This document shows, one piece after another, positions 1 through 12,113 of a stretch of DNA of 64,000 bases. This DNA comes from Parahoeflea olei (lineage in GTDB: Bacteria > Pseudomonadota > Alphaproteobacteria > Rhizobiales > Rhizobiaceae). Each line of letters opens with the position of its first letter. Positions within the stretch are counted from its first letter, which is position 1. The stretch lies in NCBI RefSeq assembly GCF_001703635.1, contig NZ_LQZT01000048.1, forward strand, positions 245,293 through 309,292, given 5' to 3'. Both the position numbers and the translations under genes were made by a program. A model generated the notes under the pieces. The model was given only the letters and a program-made list of their open reading frames with translations, was not told the DNA's origin and did not search any database.

Positions 1-219
1 TGATTTGTTCCCCTGTGGAATAAATCATTTGCATCTTCGATAAATTGACAGGCAATGGCCGGGACGTCAGGTTCGGCGCATTCAACGCCCGACGCCCTCC
101 GCCCGGAACCTTTCGGGATGGGGCGGGTTCGCCGTGTGGCGGGACCGGGTCCTATGCCCGGGCAATGGCTTGCGGGCATCTGCCCGAACCAGAGAAATGC
201 CGGAAACAGGAGACTGGCT
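1..219. other. Upstream region of glcB
   Basis: Non-coding stretch before the malate synthase gene. An open frame runs through it in phase with glcB, but its residues do not resemble the family and no ribosome binding site precedes its ATG at 55. I see a TTGACA hexamer at 45-50 but no convincing -10 partner, so no promoter is called. Confidence 0.5.
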
Positions 220-2394
220 GTGACGACAATCGAAAAGAATGGCCTCCGGATCAGCGCCGACCTGCATGCCTTCCTGGTGGAGGAAGCGCTGCCGGGAACC
301 GGCGTCGAGGCGGACGGGTTCTTTGCAGCCCTTGCTGCGGCCGTCGAGGATCTCGCGCCGCGCAACCGCGCGCTGCTGGCCAAGCGCGAGGATCTTCAGG
401 CGCGCATCGACGCCTGGCACCGCGACAACGGCGCGCCGCACGATCTCGGCGTCTACAAGGATTTCCTCAAATCCATCGGCTATCTTCTGCCGGAAGGCGG
501 TCCGGTCAAGGTCTCGACCGAGAATGTCGATCCCGAGATCGCCACCGTCGCCGGCCCACAGCTGGTGGTGCCGGTGATGAATGCGCGTTTCGCGCTCAAC
601 GCCGCCAATGCCCGCTGGGGCTCGCTCTATGACGCGCTCTACGGCACCGACGCACTCGGCGACCTGCCTGAAGCCGGCGGTTACGATCCGGAGCGCGGCG
701 CCCGCGTGATCGCCTGGGCCAAATCCTTCCTCGATGACAGCTTTCCGCTGGCGGACGGCAGCTGGGCCGAGGTCACCGGCTTCGATTTCGACAACGGCGA
801 ACTCAAGCTGAAGACGGCAGGCGGTGCAACCGCCCTTGCCGATCCGGCGCAGTACACCGGCTTCAAGCGCGAGAACGAGACGGCCTACCGGCTCTATTTC
901 GTCAAGAACGGCCTGCATGTGCTGGTCTTCGTCGACCCGGACAGCATGATCGGCAAGACCGACCCTGCCGGCATCGGCGACATCGCGCTCGAATCCGCCC
1001 TGACCACGATCATGGATTGCGAGGATTCGATCGCGGCCGTCGATGCGGCCGACAAGACCGTGGTCTACCGCAACTGGCTCGGCCTGATGAAGGGCGATCT
1101 CGAGGAAGAGGTCGAGAAGAACGGCAAGCGCTTCACCCGCAAGCTCAAGGGCGATCTCGAGCTGACGACGCCCGAGGGCAAGGCCGCCACGCTCAAGGGC
1201 CGTTCGCTGATGCTGGTACGCAATGTCGGCCACCTGATGACCAATCCGGCGATCCTCGACAGCGAAGGCAACGAGATTCCGGAAGGCCTGATGGACGCCT
1301 TCGTCACCGCGCTGATCGCGTTGCACGACATCGGGCCGGACGGTCGCCGGGCCAACTCGGCCACCGGATCGATGTATGTGGTCAAGCCGAAGATGCATGG
1401 CCCCGAGGAAGTGGCCTTCGCGGTCGAGATCTTCTCCCGGGTGGAAGATGCGCTGGGGATGAAGCGCAACACCATCAAGATGGGCATCATGGACGAGGAG
1501 CGGCGCACCACCGTCAATCTCAAGGAGTGCATTCGTGCCGCCAGCGAGCGCGTGGTGTTCATCAACACCGGCTTCCTCGACCGCACCGGCGACGAGATCC
1601 ACACCTCGATGGAAGCCGGACCGATGATCCGCAAGGGCGACATGAAACAGGCCGCCTGGATCTCCGCCTACGAGAACTGGAATGTCGATGTCGGGCTCGA
1701 ATGCGGCCTGACAGGCCACGCCCAGATCGGCAAGGGCATGTGGGCCATGCCCGATCTGATGGCGGCGATGCTCGAACAGAAGATCGGTCATCCCAAGGCG
1801 GGCGCCAACTGTGCCTGGGTGCCCTCGCCGACGGCCGCGACGCTGCACGCCACCCATTACCACAAGGTCGATGTGGCGGAGGTGCAGGCCACGCTCAGGA
1901 ACCGCACCCGCGCCAGCCTCGATGACATCCTCTCGGTGCCGGTCGCGAAAAACCCCAACTGGACGGCCGACGAGATCCAGCGCGAGATCGACAACAACGC
2001 GCAAGGGATCCTCGGCTATGTCGTCCGCTGGGTCGACCAGGGCGTGGGCTGCTCCAAGGTGCCCGACATCAACGATGTCGCGCTGATGGAGGATCGCGCC
2101 ACGCTCCGCATCTCCTCCCAGCATATGGCCAACTGGCTGCATCATGGCGTCATCACCGAGGATCAGGTGATCGAGACCATGAAGCGCATGGCCAAGGTGG
2201 TCGACGGGCAGAATGCCGGCGATCCGGCCTATCGCCCGATGGCGCCCGATTTCGAGCATTCGGTGGCGTTCCAGGCCGCGGTTGACCTCGTACTCAAGGG
2301 TCGCGAGCAGCCGAGTGGCTACACCGAGCCGGTACTGCACCGTCGCCGCCTCGAACTCAAGGCCGCGATGTCGCGCGGAACTTCCGGCGCCTGA
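220..2394 (+). CDS. glcB: Malate synthase G
   Basis: Condenses glyoxylate and acetyl-CoA to malate in the cytoplasm, the second step of the glyoxylate bypass and of glycolate use. From the GTG at 220 the protein is 724 residues, matching the roughly 723 of the G isoform. That start has an AGGAG about 9 bases upstream, while the ATG at 55 would add 55 residues with no family resemblance. Recognisable blocks are IMDCEDS, YVVKPKMHG, GIMDEERRTT, NCAWVPSPTAATLHATHYHK and MEDRATLRIS; the last carries the aspartate known as catalytic base in the E. coli enzyme. It converges on the L,D-transpeptidase gene and shares a bidirectional terminator with it. Confidence 0.96.
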   Translation: MTTIEKNGLRISADLHAFLVEEALPGTGVEADGFFAALAAAVEDLAPRNRALLAKREDLQARIDAWHRDNGAPHDLGVYKDFLKSIGYLLPEGGPVKVSTENVDPEIATVAGPQLVVPVMNARFALNAANARWGSLYDALYGTDALGDLPEAGGYDPERGARVIAWAKSFLDDSFPLADGSWAEVTGFDFDNGELKLKTAGGATALADPAQYTGFKRENETAYRLYFVKNGLHVLVFVDPDSMIGKTDPAGIGDIALESALTTIMDCEDSIAAVDAADKTVVYRNWLGLMKGDLEEEVEKNGKRFTRKLKGDLELTTPEGKAATLKGRSLMLVRNVGHLMTNPAILDSEGNEIPEGLMDAFVTALIALHDIGPDGRRANSATGSMYVVKPKMHGPEEVAFAVEIFSRVEDALGMKRNTIKMGIMDEERRTTVNLKECIRAASERVVFINTGFLDRTGDEIHTSMEAGPMIRKGDMKQAAWISAYENWNVDVGLECGLTGHAQIGKGMWAMPDLMAAMLEQKIGHPKAGANCAWVPSPTAATLHATHYHKVDVAEVQATLRNRTRASLDDILSVPVAKNPNWTADEIQREIDNNAQGILGYVVRWVDQGVGCSKVPDINDVALMEDRATLRISSQHMANWLHHGVITEDQVIETMKRMAKVVDGQNAGDPAYRPMAPDFEHSVAFQAAVDLVLKGREQPSGYTEPVLHRRRLELKAAMSRGTSGA

Positions 2395-2421
2395 GCCTGA
2401 AGAGCGCTTCATGGCGCAATG

Positions 2422-2455
2422 AAAAACCCGCCCGGAGCGCTCCGGGCGGGTTTTT
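2422..2455. terminator. Bidirectional Rho-independent terminator
   Basis: A perfect 24-base palindrome at 2427-2450 (CCCGCCCGGAGC and its complement) is flanked by AAAAA on the left and TTTTT on the right, so it can end transcription from both strands. It lies between the convergent glcB and L,D-transpeptidase genes. Confidence 0.9.
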
Positions 2456-2493
2456 GGTGTCTGCGGCGTGCCTTGGTTGCGGCGCGCCCGGTG

Positions 2494-3150
2494 CTACTGC
2501 TTGACGACGACGCGGGCGCCCTTGCCGGGACGGACGCGCTCGTAAAGGTCGATGATGTCCTGGTTCATCAGCCGGATGCAGCCCGAGGAAGCCGCGGTGC
2601 CGATCGACTGCCATTCCGGCGTGCCGTGCAGGCGGAACAGCGTGTCTTCGCCCTTGTCGTTGAACAGGTAGAGCGCGCGGGCGCCGAGCGGGTTGGTCAG
2701 GCCGGGCTTCATGCCGTCCTGGCCGTATTTGGCGAGCTCGGGCTTGCGGTCGATCATTTCCTTGGGCGGCGTCCAGGTCGGCCACTGCTGCTTCCAGGCG
2801 ATATAGGCTTCGCCTTCCCAGGCAAAGCCGGCCTTGCCCACGCCGATGCCGTAGCGCACGGCCTTGCGACCGGGCAGCACGAAATAGAGGAACCGGTTGG
2901 GGGTGTCGACGATGATGGTGCCGGGCTTTTCGCTGGTGCTGTAGTTGACGATCTGGCGGTGGAACCGCTTGTCGACCTTGCTGATCGGCACCGCGGGAAC
3001 CGAATAGCCCGCATCCTTGATCGTGCCGTACTCGGACGTGAAAATCTGGTTGGTGGAGCTCGAAGCTCCTTCCTCCGAACTCGGAGAGCAGCCGGCGAGC
3101 GCGAGCGCTGCAACCAGACCTGCGATGGTAAGCGTAAGGCGAGACGTCAT
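2494..3150 (-). CDS. L,D-transpeptidase (YkuD family) lipoprotein
   Basis: Predicted envelope enzyme that makes 3-3 cross-links in peptidoglycan or attaches proteins to it. The 218-residue protein begins with a lipoprotein signal ending in the lipobox LAGC near residue 20. The YkuD catalytic block is complete: HGT at about 175 and SSGCIRLMN with the nucleophile Cys at about 191. I chose the ATG at 3150 because it directly precedes the signal peptide; the longer open frame upstream is antisense to mmcB. The ribosome binding site is weak. Rhizobiales encode many YkuD paralogues, so the precise role is not assignable from sequence. Confidence 0.9.
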   Translation of the reverse strand: MTSRLTLTIAGLVAALALAGCSPSSEEGASSSTNQIFTSEYGTIKDAGYSVPAVPISKVDKRFHRQIVNYSTSEKPGTIIVDTPNRFLYFVLPGRKAVRYGIGVGKAGFAWEGEAYIAWKQQWPTWTPPKEMIDRKPELAKYGQDGMKPGLTNPLGARALYLFNDKGEDTLFRLHGTPEWQSIGTAASSGCIRLMNQDIIDLYERVRPGKGARVVVKQ

Positions 3151-3357
3151 GGTGGGATCATCCGAGAAAAAAGGTTGGCGCGGGGTATGATTCGCGCGCA
3201 ACATCGCCCGCGTTATTTTAAACAATTGATAACTAAGCAACGGGTGGCGTGCAAAAAACGCGCGCCTGTTGCCTGCAATCTCCGGCGTCATTGCTTTTCT
3301 GCAACAAAACGCCGGTCCGGCGTTGCCGCGGCGCCCGAATCGGGGTTCCCTGAGCCC

Positions 3358-3834
3358 ATGCCCATCGTCTCTCCCCACCTGGACAATCCGTTGATCGACG
3401 GCCGCCAGTCGGTCCGCGCGATGATGGTTCGCCGCGGCGTGCAAAGGCTGTTTTCCGACCTGCGGCTGTCGGTGGTGCCCGAACTCACGCTCGCCTCCGG
3501 CCGGCGCGCCGATCTGGTGGCGCTCGCCGAAAACGGCGAGATCTGGATCGTGGAAATCAAGACCTCGATCGAGGATTACCGGACCGACCTGAAATGGCCT
3601 GACTACCGCAGGCACTGCGACCGGCTGCTGTTCGCCACCCATGCCGGCGTTCCGATGGAAATCTTCCCGCCCGACTGCGGCCTGATCCTCGCCGACGACT
3701 GGGCCGGGCATCTGGTGCGTGAGGCGCCGGAACACAGGCTCGCGCCCGCCACGCGCAAGGCCATGCTGGTGCGCTTCGCGCGCGCCGCGGCCGACCGCCT
3801 GCTGCAGGCGGAACTGCTCGCCGGGCAGGTCTGA
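3358..3834 (+). CDS. mmcB: MmcB-family DNA repair protein
   Basis: A 158-residue protein of the MmcB family (formerly DUF1052), alphaproteobacterial proteins linked to resistance to mitomycin-type DNA damage and related to restriction-like nucleases. The central segment ADLVALAENGEIWIVEIKTS has the spacing of a PD-(D/E)XK core (Asp, then Glu-x-Lys), followed by the family-typical DYRTDLKWPDYR. The ATG at 3358 leads straight into the conserved region; the much longer open frame upstream is a shadow of the opposite-strand gene. It is divergent from the L,D-transpeptidase, leaving about 207 bases for promoters. Confidence 0.85.
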   Translation: MPIVSPHLDNPLIDGRQSVRAMMVRRGVQRLFSDLRLSVVPELTLASGRRADLVALAENGEIWIVEIKTSIEDYRTDLKWPDYRRHCDRLLFATHAGVPMEIFPPDCGLILADDWAGHLVREAPEHRLAPATRKAMLVRFARAAADRLLQAELLAGQV

Positions 3835-3858
3835 TGTTCGGAGCGGCGGCGCGTCGCC

Positions 3859-4428
3859 TCAGCGCGGCGCGCGCTTGGCGAGAATCCGCTGCAGGGTGCG
3901 CCGGTGCATGTTGAGCTGTCGCGCGGTCTCGGAAACATTGCGTTCGCACATTTCGTAGACCCGCTGGATGTGCTCCCAGCGAACCCGGTCCGCCGACATC
4001 GGGTTTTCCGGCACTTCCGCCTTCTCGCCCGGCTTGCGGGTGAGCGCCGCGTAGACCTCGTCGGCATCGGCCGGCTTGGCCAGGTAATCGATCGCTCCGA
4101 GCTTCACCGCGGTCACGGCGGTGGCGATGTTGCCGTATCCGGTCAGCACGATGACATTGGTGTCGTCGCGGCGTTCGCGGATGGCCTCGATCACGTCGAG
4201 CCCGTTGCCGTCCTGCAGCCGCATGTCGACCACGGCATATTTCGGCGGGTTGCGCTTGGCCTTGGCGAGCCCCTCGGCCACGCTTTCGGCGCTCTCGACC
4301 GAAAAACCGCGGGTTTCCATGGCGCGGGCAAGCCTGCGCAGGAACGGGCCGTCGTCGTCCACGAGCAGAAGCGAGGTGTCCGGCCCGAGGGGGTGATTGT
4401 CCGTGGCATCGGCAATGGTATCGGTCAT
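3859..4428 (-). CDS. actR: ActR/RegA-type redox response regulator
   Basis: Response regulator of the RegA/PrrA/ActR family, which controls redox-dependent and acid-tolerance genes in alphaproteobacteria. It has 189 residues: a receiver domain with acidic pocket D24-D26, phospho-acceptor D68, T86 and K118, a proline-containing linker, and a C-terminal Fis-type helix-turn-helix (SETARQLNMHRRTLQRIL). I chose the ATG at 4428, which has AAGGTG six bases upstream, over a GTG nine bases earlier that would sit too close to it. It lies 64 bases downstream of the kinase gene on the same strand and is probably co-transcribed. Confidence 0.93.
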   Translation of the reverse strand: MTDTIADATDNHPLGPDTSLLLVDDDGPFLRRLARAMETRGFSVESAESVAEGLAKAKRNPPKYAVVDMRLQDGNGLDVIEAIRERRDDTNVIVLTGYGNIATAVTAVKLGAIDYLAKPADADEVYAALTRKPGEKAEVPENPMSADRVRWEHIQRVYEMCERNVSETARQLNMHRRTLQRILAKRAPR

Positions 4429-4492
4429 TGAATTCACCTTAAATCCGCGCGCGCTAGAGGAAGTCTATCTCCAATTCGAAGCGCATTGCAAT

Positions 4493-5833
4493 TTATCCGG
4501 CCCCGGCGGGATAGCCTTCCAGCTTGCCCGAGCCGAACAGATCCATTTTTTCCCGTGGCCAGCTGATCTGGACCACGGCTCCGCTTTGCGGCTGCGACTT
4601 GTTGGAAAACCGCAGCTGCGCGCCCGACCGTTCGAGCAAAGTCTTGGCGATGAACAGGCCGAGGCCAAGTCCGCCCCCCTTCTTCCGGTCGACCCGGTTG
4701 CGCCGGTGCATGAACGGCACCCCGATCCGGGCGAGCACGTCCGGCGCAAATCCCGGCCCGTCGTCCTCGATCACGATTTCGACCCTCTCGCGGCCATGGG
4801 TGACCGTCACGGTGACATGGTCACGAGCGAAATCTACAGCATTTTCGACCAGATTGCCGAGCCCAAACAGAATACCGGGGTTGCGTCTGCCGACCGGCTC
4901 GCGCATTTCGGTGTTCCCATGGACCACGTCGATGGCGATTCCGAACTCCCGGTGAGGCGCGATCACTTCCTCGATCAGCGAATCGAGCGGCAAGCGCACC
5001 ATATGCGCCTCGTCGTCGGAATTGAGCGTCGACAGCCGGCGCAGGATGTCGCGGCAGCGTTCGCTCTGGCTGCGCAGCAGCATCAGGTCGTCGGTGAAAC
5101 GGGGGTCCCCGCCAAGCGTCTTTTCCATCTCCTTGGCGACCAGCTGGATGGTGGCGAGCGGCGTTCCCAGTTCGTGCGCCGCCGCCGCCGCCAACCCGTC
5201 GAGCGCGGAGAGATGCTGCTCGCGCTGCAGCACCAGCTCGGTCGCCGCCAGTGCATCGGCCAGCTGGTTGGCTTCGGCGGAGACCTGGTAGGCATAGAAC
5301 GCGGCGAAGGCGGTGGTCGAGACGATCGAGATCCAGGCGCCGACGATCAGCAGGTAGGGCACCTCGAAGCTCGAGCCTGGATACCAGGGAAGCGGCAGCG
5401 AGTGAAAGGCGAGAAAGGTGACGACCACGCCCGAAAGCGCGCCGAGCACCAGCGTGTGGCGCACCGGCTGGGACGCCGCGGAAATGATCACGGGCACGCA
5501 GGCGAGCACCGAGAACGGATTGGCGAGCCCTCCGGTCATGTACAGAAGCCCGGCCAGCTGCGCCACGTCGAAGGACAGCACCACCGTCGCGCTCAGCGGC
5601 GGCAACCGGTGCGCCGCCGGGAACCGGAGCGCCATGTAGATGTTCAGGAAGGCCGAGCAGGCGATCAGCGCAAAGCAGGCGAGCTCGGGAAACTCGAAAT
5701 TGTAGACATGGGCGATCACCAGGACGGTGACGCTCTGGCCCAGCACCGCCAGCCACCTGAGCCGGGTCAGGGTCTGCAGTCGCAAACGGTATCGGGTGGA
5801 GCTATCGTCAAGATAGGTGGGAAAGTCAGTCAT
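4493..5833 (-). CDS. actS: ActS/RegB-type redox sensor histidine kinase
   Basis: Membrane histidine kinase partner of ActR, 446 residues. About six hydrophobic segments fill residues 25-185. Between them is GGLANPF at 101-107, the ubiquinone-binding heptapeptide known from RegB. The H-box has phospho-acceptor H220 (AAAHELGTPL), and the redox-active cysteine known in RegB is matched by C260 in SERCRDIL. The ATPase domain shows NLVENAVDFA, DDGPGFA and a GGGLGLGLF lid. Quinone site and cysteine are both intact, so sensing of the respiratory redox state is expected. It lies upstream of actR and 51 bases downstream of hrpB, all on one strand. Confidence 0.93.
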   Translation of the reverse strand: MTDFPTYLDDSSTRYRLRLQTLTRLRWLAVLGQSVTVLVIAHVYNFEFPELACFALIACSAFLNIYMALRFPAAHRLPPLSATVVLSFDVAQLAGLLYMTGGLANPFSVLACVPVIISAASQPVRHTLVLGALSGVVVTFLAFHSLPLPWYPGSSFEVPYLLIVGAWISIVSTTAFAAFYAYQVSAEANQLADALAATELVLQREQHLSALDGLAAAAAHELGTPLATIQLVAKEMEKTLGGDPRFTDDLMLLRSQSERCRDILRRLSTLNSDDEAHMVRLPLDSLIEEVIAPHREFGIAIDVVHGNTEMREPVGRRNPGILFGLGNLVENAVDFARDHVTVTVTHGRERVEIVIEDDGPGFAPDVLARIGVPFMHRRNRVDRKKGGGLGLGLFIAKTLLERSGAQLRFSNKSQPQSGAVVQISWPREKMDLFGSGKLEGYPAGAG

Positions 5834-5884
5834 GTTCCTTGCCTACTCCATCAGGGCAATGCTCGACAATCCGTTTTGACAGAT

Positions 5885-8352
<2,468 letters not shown>

Positions 8353-8356
<4 letters not shown>

Positions 8357-9009
8357 GGCTGGCCGACCCTGTGCACCGCTCCGCCGGCGGCGCGGGCGTC
8401 GTCTTCGTCATGGGTGACGAGCACCACCGGCAGTCCGGCGCGGCGCGCCCGGTCGAACACCATCTGCCGGGTCTGTTCGCGCAGATGCGCATCGAGCTTG
8501 GAGAAGGGTTCGTCGAGCAACAACAGCCGCGGCCGCGAGGCGAGCACGCGCTGCAGCGCCACCCGCGCCTTCTGTCCGCCCGACAGCGTGTCGGGATCGC
8601 GGTCGCCGAACTCCGCCAGATCCACATCCGCGAGCGCTTCGAGCGCCAGCGCCCGCCGCTGCCCGCGGCCGCGGATATCCTCGGGCAGGGCGATGGCGAT
8701 ATTGTCGGCGACGCTGAGATGCGGAAACAGGAGCGGATCCTGGAACAGGAGGCCTGCGCGGCGCTTCTCGGCCGGAAGCGCGGTGATCTCGACGCCATCG
8801 ACGACCACGCTTCCGCTTGCGGAAAAGACCGGATCGAGAAACCCGCCCAGACAGGCGAGCAGGGTGGATTTGCCCGAACCGGAAGGCCCCATCACCGTCA
8901 GCGTCTCGCCACGGCCGATGCGGGCGTTGAGCGCCACCAGCTCGCGCGCCCCAAGACGGATCTGCACGCCGTCGAGCACCAGTCCCTGATTGTCGGTCAC
9001 GCCGTCCAT
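8353..9009 (-). CDS. ynjD: YnjD-like ABC transporter ATP-binding protein
   Basis: Cytoplasmic ATPase of a YnjBCD-type importer, 218 residues, matching E. coli YnjD. Motifs are Walker A GPSGSGKST near 38-46, Q-loop FQDPLLFPHLS, signature LSGGQKARVALQR, Walker B LLLLDEPFSKLD and the switch histidine in VTHDEDDA. I chose the ATG at 9009, which follows the permease stop by one base; the longer frame would read back through the permease gene. The 3' end overlaps hrpB by four bases. The substrate of YnjBCD systems is not established; thiamine-like compounds are often suggested by homology only. Confidence 0.88.
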
Positions 9010-9010
9010 G

Positions 9011-10705
9011 TCACACCCGCAAGCCCCGCCGGTTGCGGAATAGCAATCCGGGCACTGCGGTTGCAATGGCAAAGGCGAAGAACGGCAGGATCGCCTGCAG
9101 GAAGGCATAGACGCCGATCACGCGGCGGTTGCCGCCCGCCGCCAGTGCCACGGCCTCGGTGGTCACGGTCGTGAGCCGCCCCGCGCCGATCAGCACGGTC
9201 GGCAGATACTGGCCGACCGAGACCGAAAACCCGACCGCCGCCGCCGTCAGGATCGCGCGTGTCAGCATCGGCAGCCGGATCGCGATGAGCGCCCGGGTCC
9301 GGCTCATGCCGAGGCCTGCGGCGATCAGGTCATGGCGGCGGTCATGCGCCCGCCACGGATCGCTCAGCGACAAAAACACGTAAGGCAGCACGAAGACGAG
9401 ATGCGTGAGCACCAGCGCGGCGAAGCTCGCGTGCAGCCCGAGCCGGATCGACAGCACCTGCAGGCCGAACATGAACGAGATCTGCGGCACGATCAGCGGC
9501 AGATAGATCAGAAGCAGCGCCCCCCGGCCGCTGCCGCGCCCGGTCTCGTATTCGCGTTCGAGGCACAGGATGGTCAGCACCAGCGCGATCGCCGTCGACA
9601 GCCCGGCCACCGCGAGCGTGGTGGCAAGCGGTGCTGCCAGGCGCGGCAAGGCCTGCATCCAGCTGCGCAGGCTGACGGCGGAGGGCAGCGCATCGGGAAA
9701 CTGCCACAGGCCCGAGACCGACCACAGCGCCAGCACCGCAAGCCCGCCGAACACCACCGCGACCGAGGCCAGCATGACCGCACGGGAGGCAAGCCGCACC
9801 GGCCAGTCGCGCCTGAGCCGCAGGCCCCTGTCGCGGGTGAGCCGCACAAGCCAGCCGCCGATCCGCTCCAGCCCGACCCAGGCGACGAGCGCCGCCGCGG
9901 TGACGGCGAGCTGCAGCAGCGCGCCGGCGGAGGCGAGGAACCGCGCGGTGAGATCCGGGTCGTTCATCCAGTCGATCAGCCGCACCGGCAGCGTCGGCGG
10001 CAGATGCGGGCCGAGGATCAGCGCCACATCGACCACCGAGGTGGCATAGGCCACCACCGCGAACACTGCGAGGCGTATCTGCCGGTAGAGCGGCGGCCAC
10101 AGCAGGAAGGCGAAAGTCGCCATTCGCCCGTAGCCGAGCGAGCGGCCAAGCTGCATGGTCTCGGCATGCCGGGTTTGCGGGAGTGCTGCGAGCGTGACCA
10201 GGAACAGGAACGGGATTTCCTTGACGATCAGGCCCGCCATCATCGTCAGCGCCATCGGATCGTTGACGATCAGCAGGTCGGGCGGCCGCTCGAGGCCGGT
10301 CAACCAGGGCGAGACCAGCCGCATCAGCAGGCCCGAGGGCGCGATCAGGAAGGCGAGCCCGAAGGCCGCCGCCGCATGCGGCACCGACAGAAGTGGCGAG
10401 ATCATCCGCCGCATCCGCGCGAACCCGGTGGTCCCGAGATCGCTGGCGACGAAGCCGGCCACTGCGCCGAGCGCGACAAGCGTGGTCACAAGGCCGATCA
10501 CCACCGACAGCCACGCCGAGCGCCAGATGCCGGGCACCGCAGCCAGTTCGGCGAAAGGCGCGATGGTCAGATGATTGCCACCCAGATCCGGCAGAAAGCC
10601 GAAGGCCGGCAAGGCGGTGCCGGCGAGACCGAACGTGAGCGGGCCGAGCAGGATCAGAAGCGTCAGCGGCGGCGCCAGCCGCGCCACGGGAACCCCGCCG
10701 GCCAT
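9011..10705 (-). CDS. ynjC: YnjC-like ABC transporter permease, fused double domain
   Basis: A 564-residue inner-membrane permease made of two binding-protein-dependent transport domains in tandem, each with about six hydrophobic segments, as in YnjC and ThiP-like permeases. The second half carries an EAA-like loop (AAGLGMSRTRALIAIRLPML); the first has a counterpart near LGRSLGYGRMATFAFLLWPPL. It starts 33 bases after the binding-protein gene and ends one base before the ATPase gene, giving a compact BCD operon. Confidence 0.87.
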   Translation of the reverse strand: MAGGVPVARLAPPLTLLILLGPLTFGLAGTALPAFGFLPDLGGNHLTIAPFAELAAVPGIWRSAWLSVVIGLVTTLVALGAVAGFVASDLGTTGFARMRRMISPLLSVPHAAAAFGLAFLIAPSGLLMRLVSPWLTGLERPPDLLIVNDPMALTMMAGLIVKEIPFLFLVTLAALPQTRHAETMQLGRSLGYGRMATFAFLLWPPLYRQIRLAVFAVVAYATSVVDVALILGPHLPPTLPVRLIDWMNDPDLTARFLASAGALLQLAVTAAALVAWVGLERIGGWLVRLTRDRGLRLRRDWPVRLASRAVMLASVAVVFGGLAVLALWSVSGLWQFPDALPSAVSLRSWMQALPRLAAPLATTLAVAGLSTAIALVLTILCLEREYETGRGSGRGALLLIYLPLIVPQISFMFGLQVLSIRLGLHASFAALVLTHLVFVLPYVFLSLSDPWRAHDRRHDLIAAGLGMSRTRALIAIRLPMLTRAILTAAAVGFSVSVGQYLPTVLIGAGRLTTVTTEAVALAAGGNRRVIGVYAFLQAILPFFAFAIATAVPGLLFRNRRGLRV

Positions 10706-10738
10706 GTCATAGCTTTCCGGTGCGCGGGGCCACGATCC

Positions 10739-11983
10739 TCAGTTGGCCGCCCCGTAGCGCTTGAGCCATTCGCCCTCGATATGCTCCATCCAGTCGGGAT
10801 GCGGCTCGTCGAGCGCGGGACCGAGCTCGTCGGGTTTCAGCGTGGCGACGCCGAGATCGAGCGCCTCGAACGCGGCGCGATCGGCCGCATCGAGCTTGTC
10901 CATCGCCAGCACCGTCGGGTCGCCCCAGACAGCGGGGTCCTGCTTGCGCAGCTGCGCTTCCGGCGAAATCAGGAAATTGGCAAGCACCAGCGCGCCGGCC
11001 TTGTGGGCGGCGTTGTAGGGGATCGCCACGAAATGGGTGTTGCCGAGCGTGCCGTCGGTATAGGTGAAGGAGCGCACGGTATCGGGCAGTTCGCCCGCGG
11101 CGATGCCGGCCGAGGCTTCGGACGGGTTGAAGGCGAAAATGATGTCGAGCTCGCCGTCGGCGAGCTTCTGCTTCATGTCGGGATAGTTCTGCGGATAGGC
11201 CTTGCCGCTGCGCCACAGATTCGGGTGCAGCTCGTCGAGATAGGCAAACAGCGGCGCCACGTCGGCCTCGAAGCTCGCTTCGTTAACCGGCTTCAAGAGC
11301 TTTGCCGGATCGTCGATGGTCTCGATCAGCACCTGCTTGAGAAAGGACGAGCCGATGAAATCGGGCGGCTGCGGGTAGGAGAAGCGGCCGGGATTTTCCT
11401 TGGCCCAGGCGAGCAGTTCCGCCGAGGAATGCGGCACCGTGTCCGCGGGCGTGCGGGCGGAATCGTAGAAGAACACCATCTTGGCCCCGCCCCAGGGGCT
11501 TTCGAGCCCGTCGGTCGGAATGGTGAAGTCGGTCAGGATCGTCGGCTTGTTCTCGTGGTCGACATAGGCCCAGTTCGGCAAGCTTGTCGTCCAGTCCGGC
11601 GCCATCAACAGCTCCTGGCGCTTCATCGAGGCGAAATTCTCGCCATTGATCCAGATGAGATCGATCGACCCGCCCGCGTCGCGGCCGGCCGCCTTTTCGG
11701 CGAGCACCGTCGCCACCGCATTGGCGGTGTCGTCGAGCTTGACGTGAACCACCTCGACACCGAAGCGCTCTTTGAGCATCCGCCCGGCCCAGTCGATATA
11801 GCTGTTGATGTTCTCCGACCCGCCCCAGGCGTTGAAATAGACCGTCTGCCCCTTGGCCTCATCGAGCACCGCATCCCAGTTTTTCGGATCGGGATCGGCG
11901 GCGCGGGAGACCGTCGCGAAGGAAAGCGCCACAGTCAGGGCGCCGGCAAAAACACCGGCGAGCGGCAGGATGGGCTTGGGCAT
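10739..11983 (-). CDS. ynjB: YnjB-like ABC transporter substrate-binding protein
   Basis: Periplasmic solute-binding protein of 414 residues with a signal peptide (hydrophobic core about 9-24, cleavage after SRA). The mature part matches the YnjB family, with VYFNAWGGSENINSYIDW near the start and ANFLISPEAQLRKQDP near the end, a cluster D-type fold related to iron, thiamine and polyamine binders. First gene of the importer. The 130-base gap to polA holds a 7-base-pair hairpin (12082-12105) without a T-run. Confidence 0.87.
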   Translation of the reverse strand: MPKPILPLAGVFAGALTVALSFATVSRAADPDPKNWDAVLDEAKGQTVYFNAWGGSENINSYIDWAGRMLKERFGVEVVHVKLDDTANAVATVLAEKAAGRDAGGSIDLIWINGENFASMKRQELLMAPDWTTSLPNWAYVDHENKPTILTDFTIPTDGLESPWGGAKMVFFYDSARTPADTVPHSSAELLAWAKENPGRFSYPQPPDFIGSSFLKQVLIETIDDPAKLLKPVNEASFEADVAPLFAYLDELHPNLWRSGKAYPQNYPDMKQKLADGELDIIFAFNPSEASAGIAAGELPDTVRSFTYTDGTLGNTHFVAIPYNAAHKAGALVLANFLISPEAQLRKQDPAVWGDPTVLAMDKLDAADRAAFEALDLGVATLKPDELGPALDEPHPDWMEHIEGEWLKRYGAAN

Positions 11984-12113
11984 GACAGTCCTCCTCGAGC
12001 GATAGAATGGCCACCAGACACCATGGGGCTCCCGGAGGCGTCAATTCAAGTGGCAGGTGGTGCGCGTCACAATTTGGTGATGTGGTCCGGGCGAAGCGGG
12101 ACCACCCCCGCCA

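Noticed and set aside
82..2412. A 776-codon open frame antisense to glcB
   Set aside because: High GC removes stops from the opposite strand; composition is low-complexity, and glcB is unmistakable on the + strand.
12082..12105. Hairpin between polA and ynjB as a polA terminator
   Set aside because: The stem is only about 7 base pairs and no T-run follows on the - strand.
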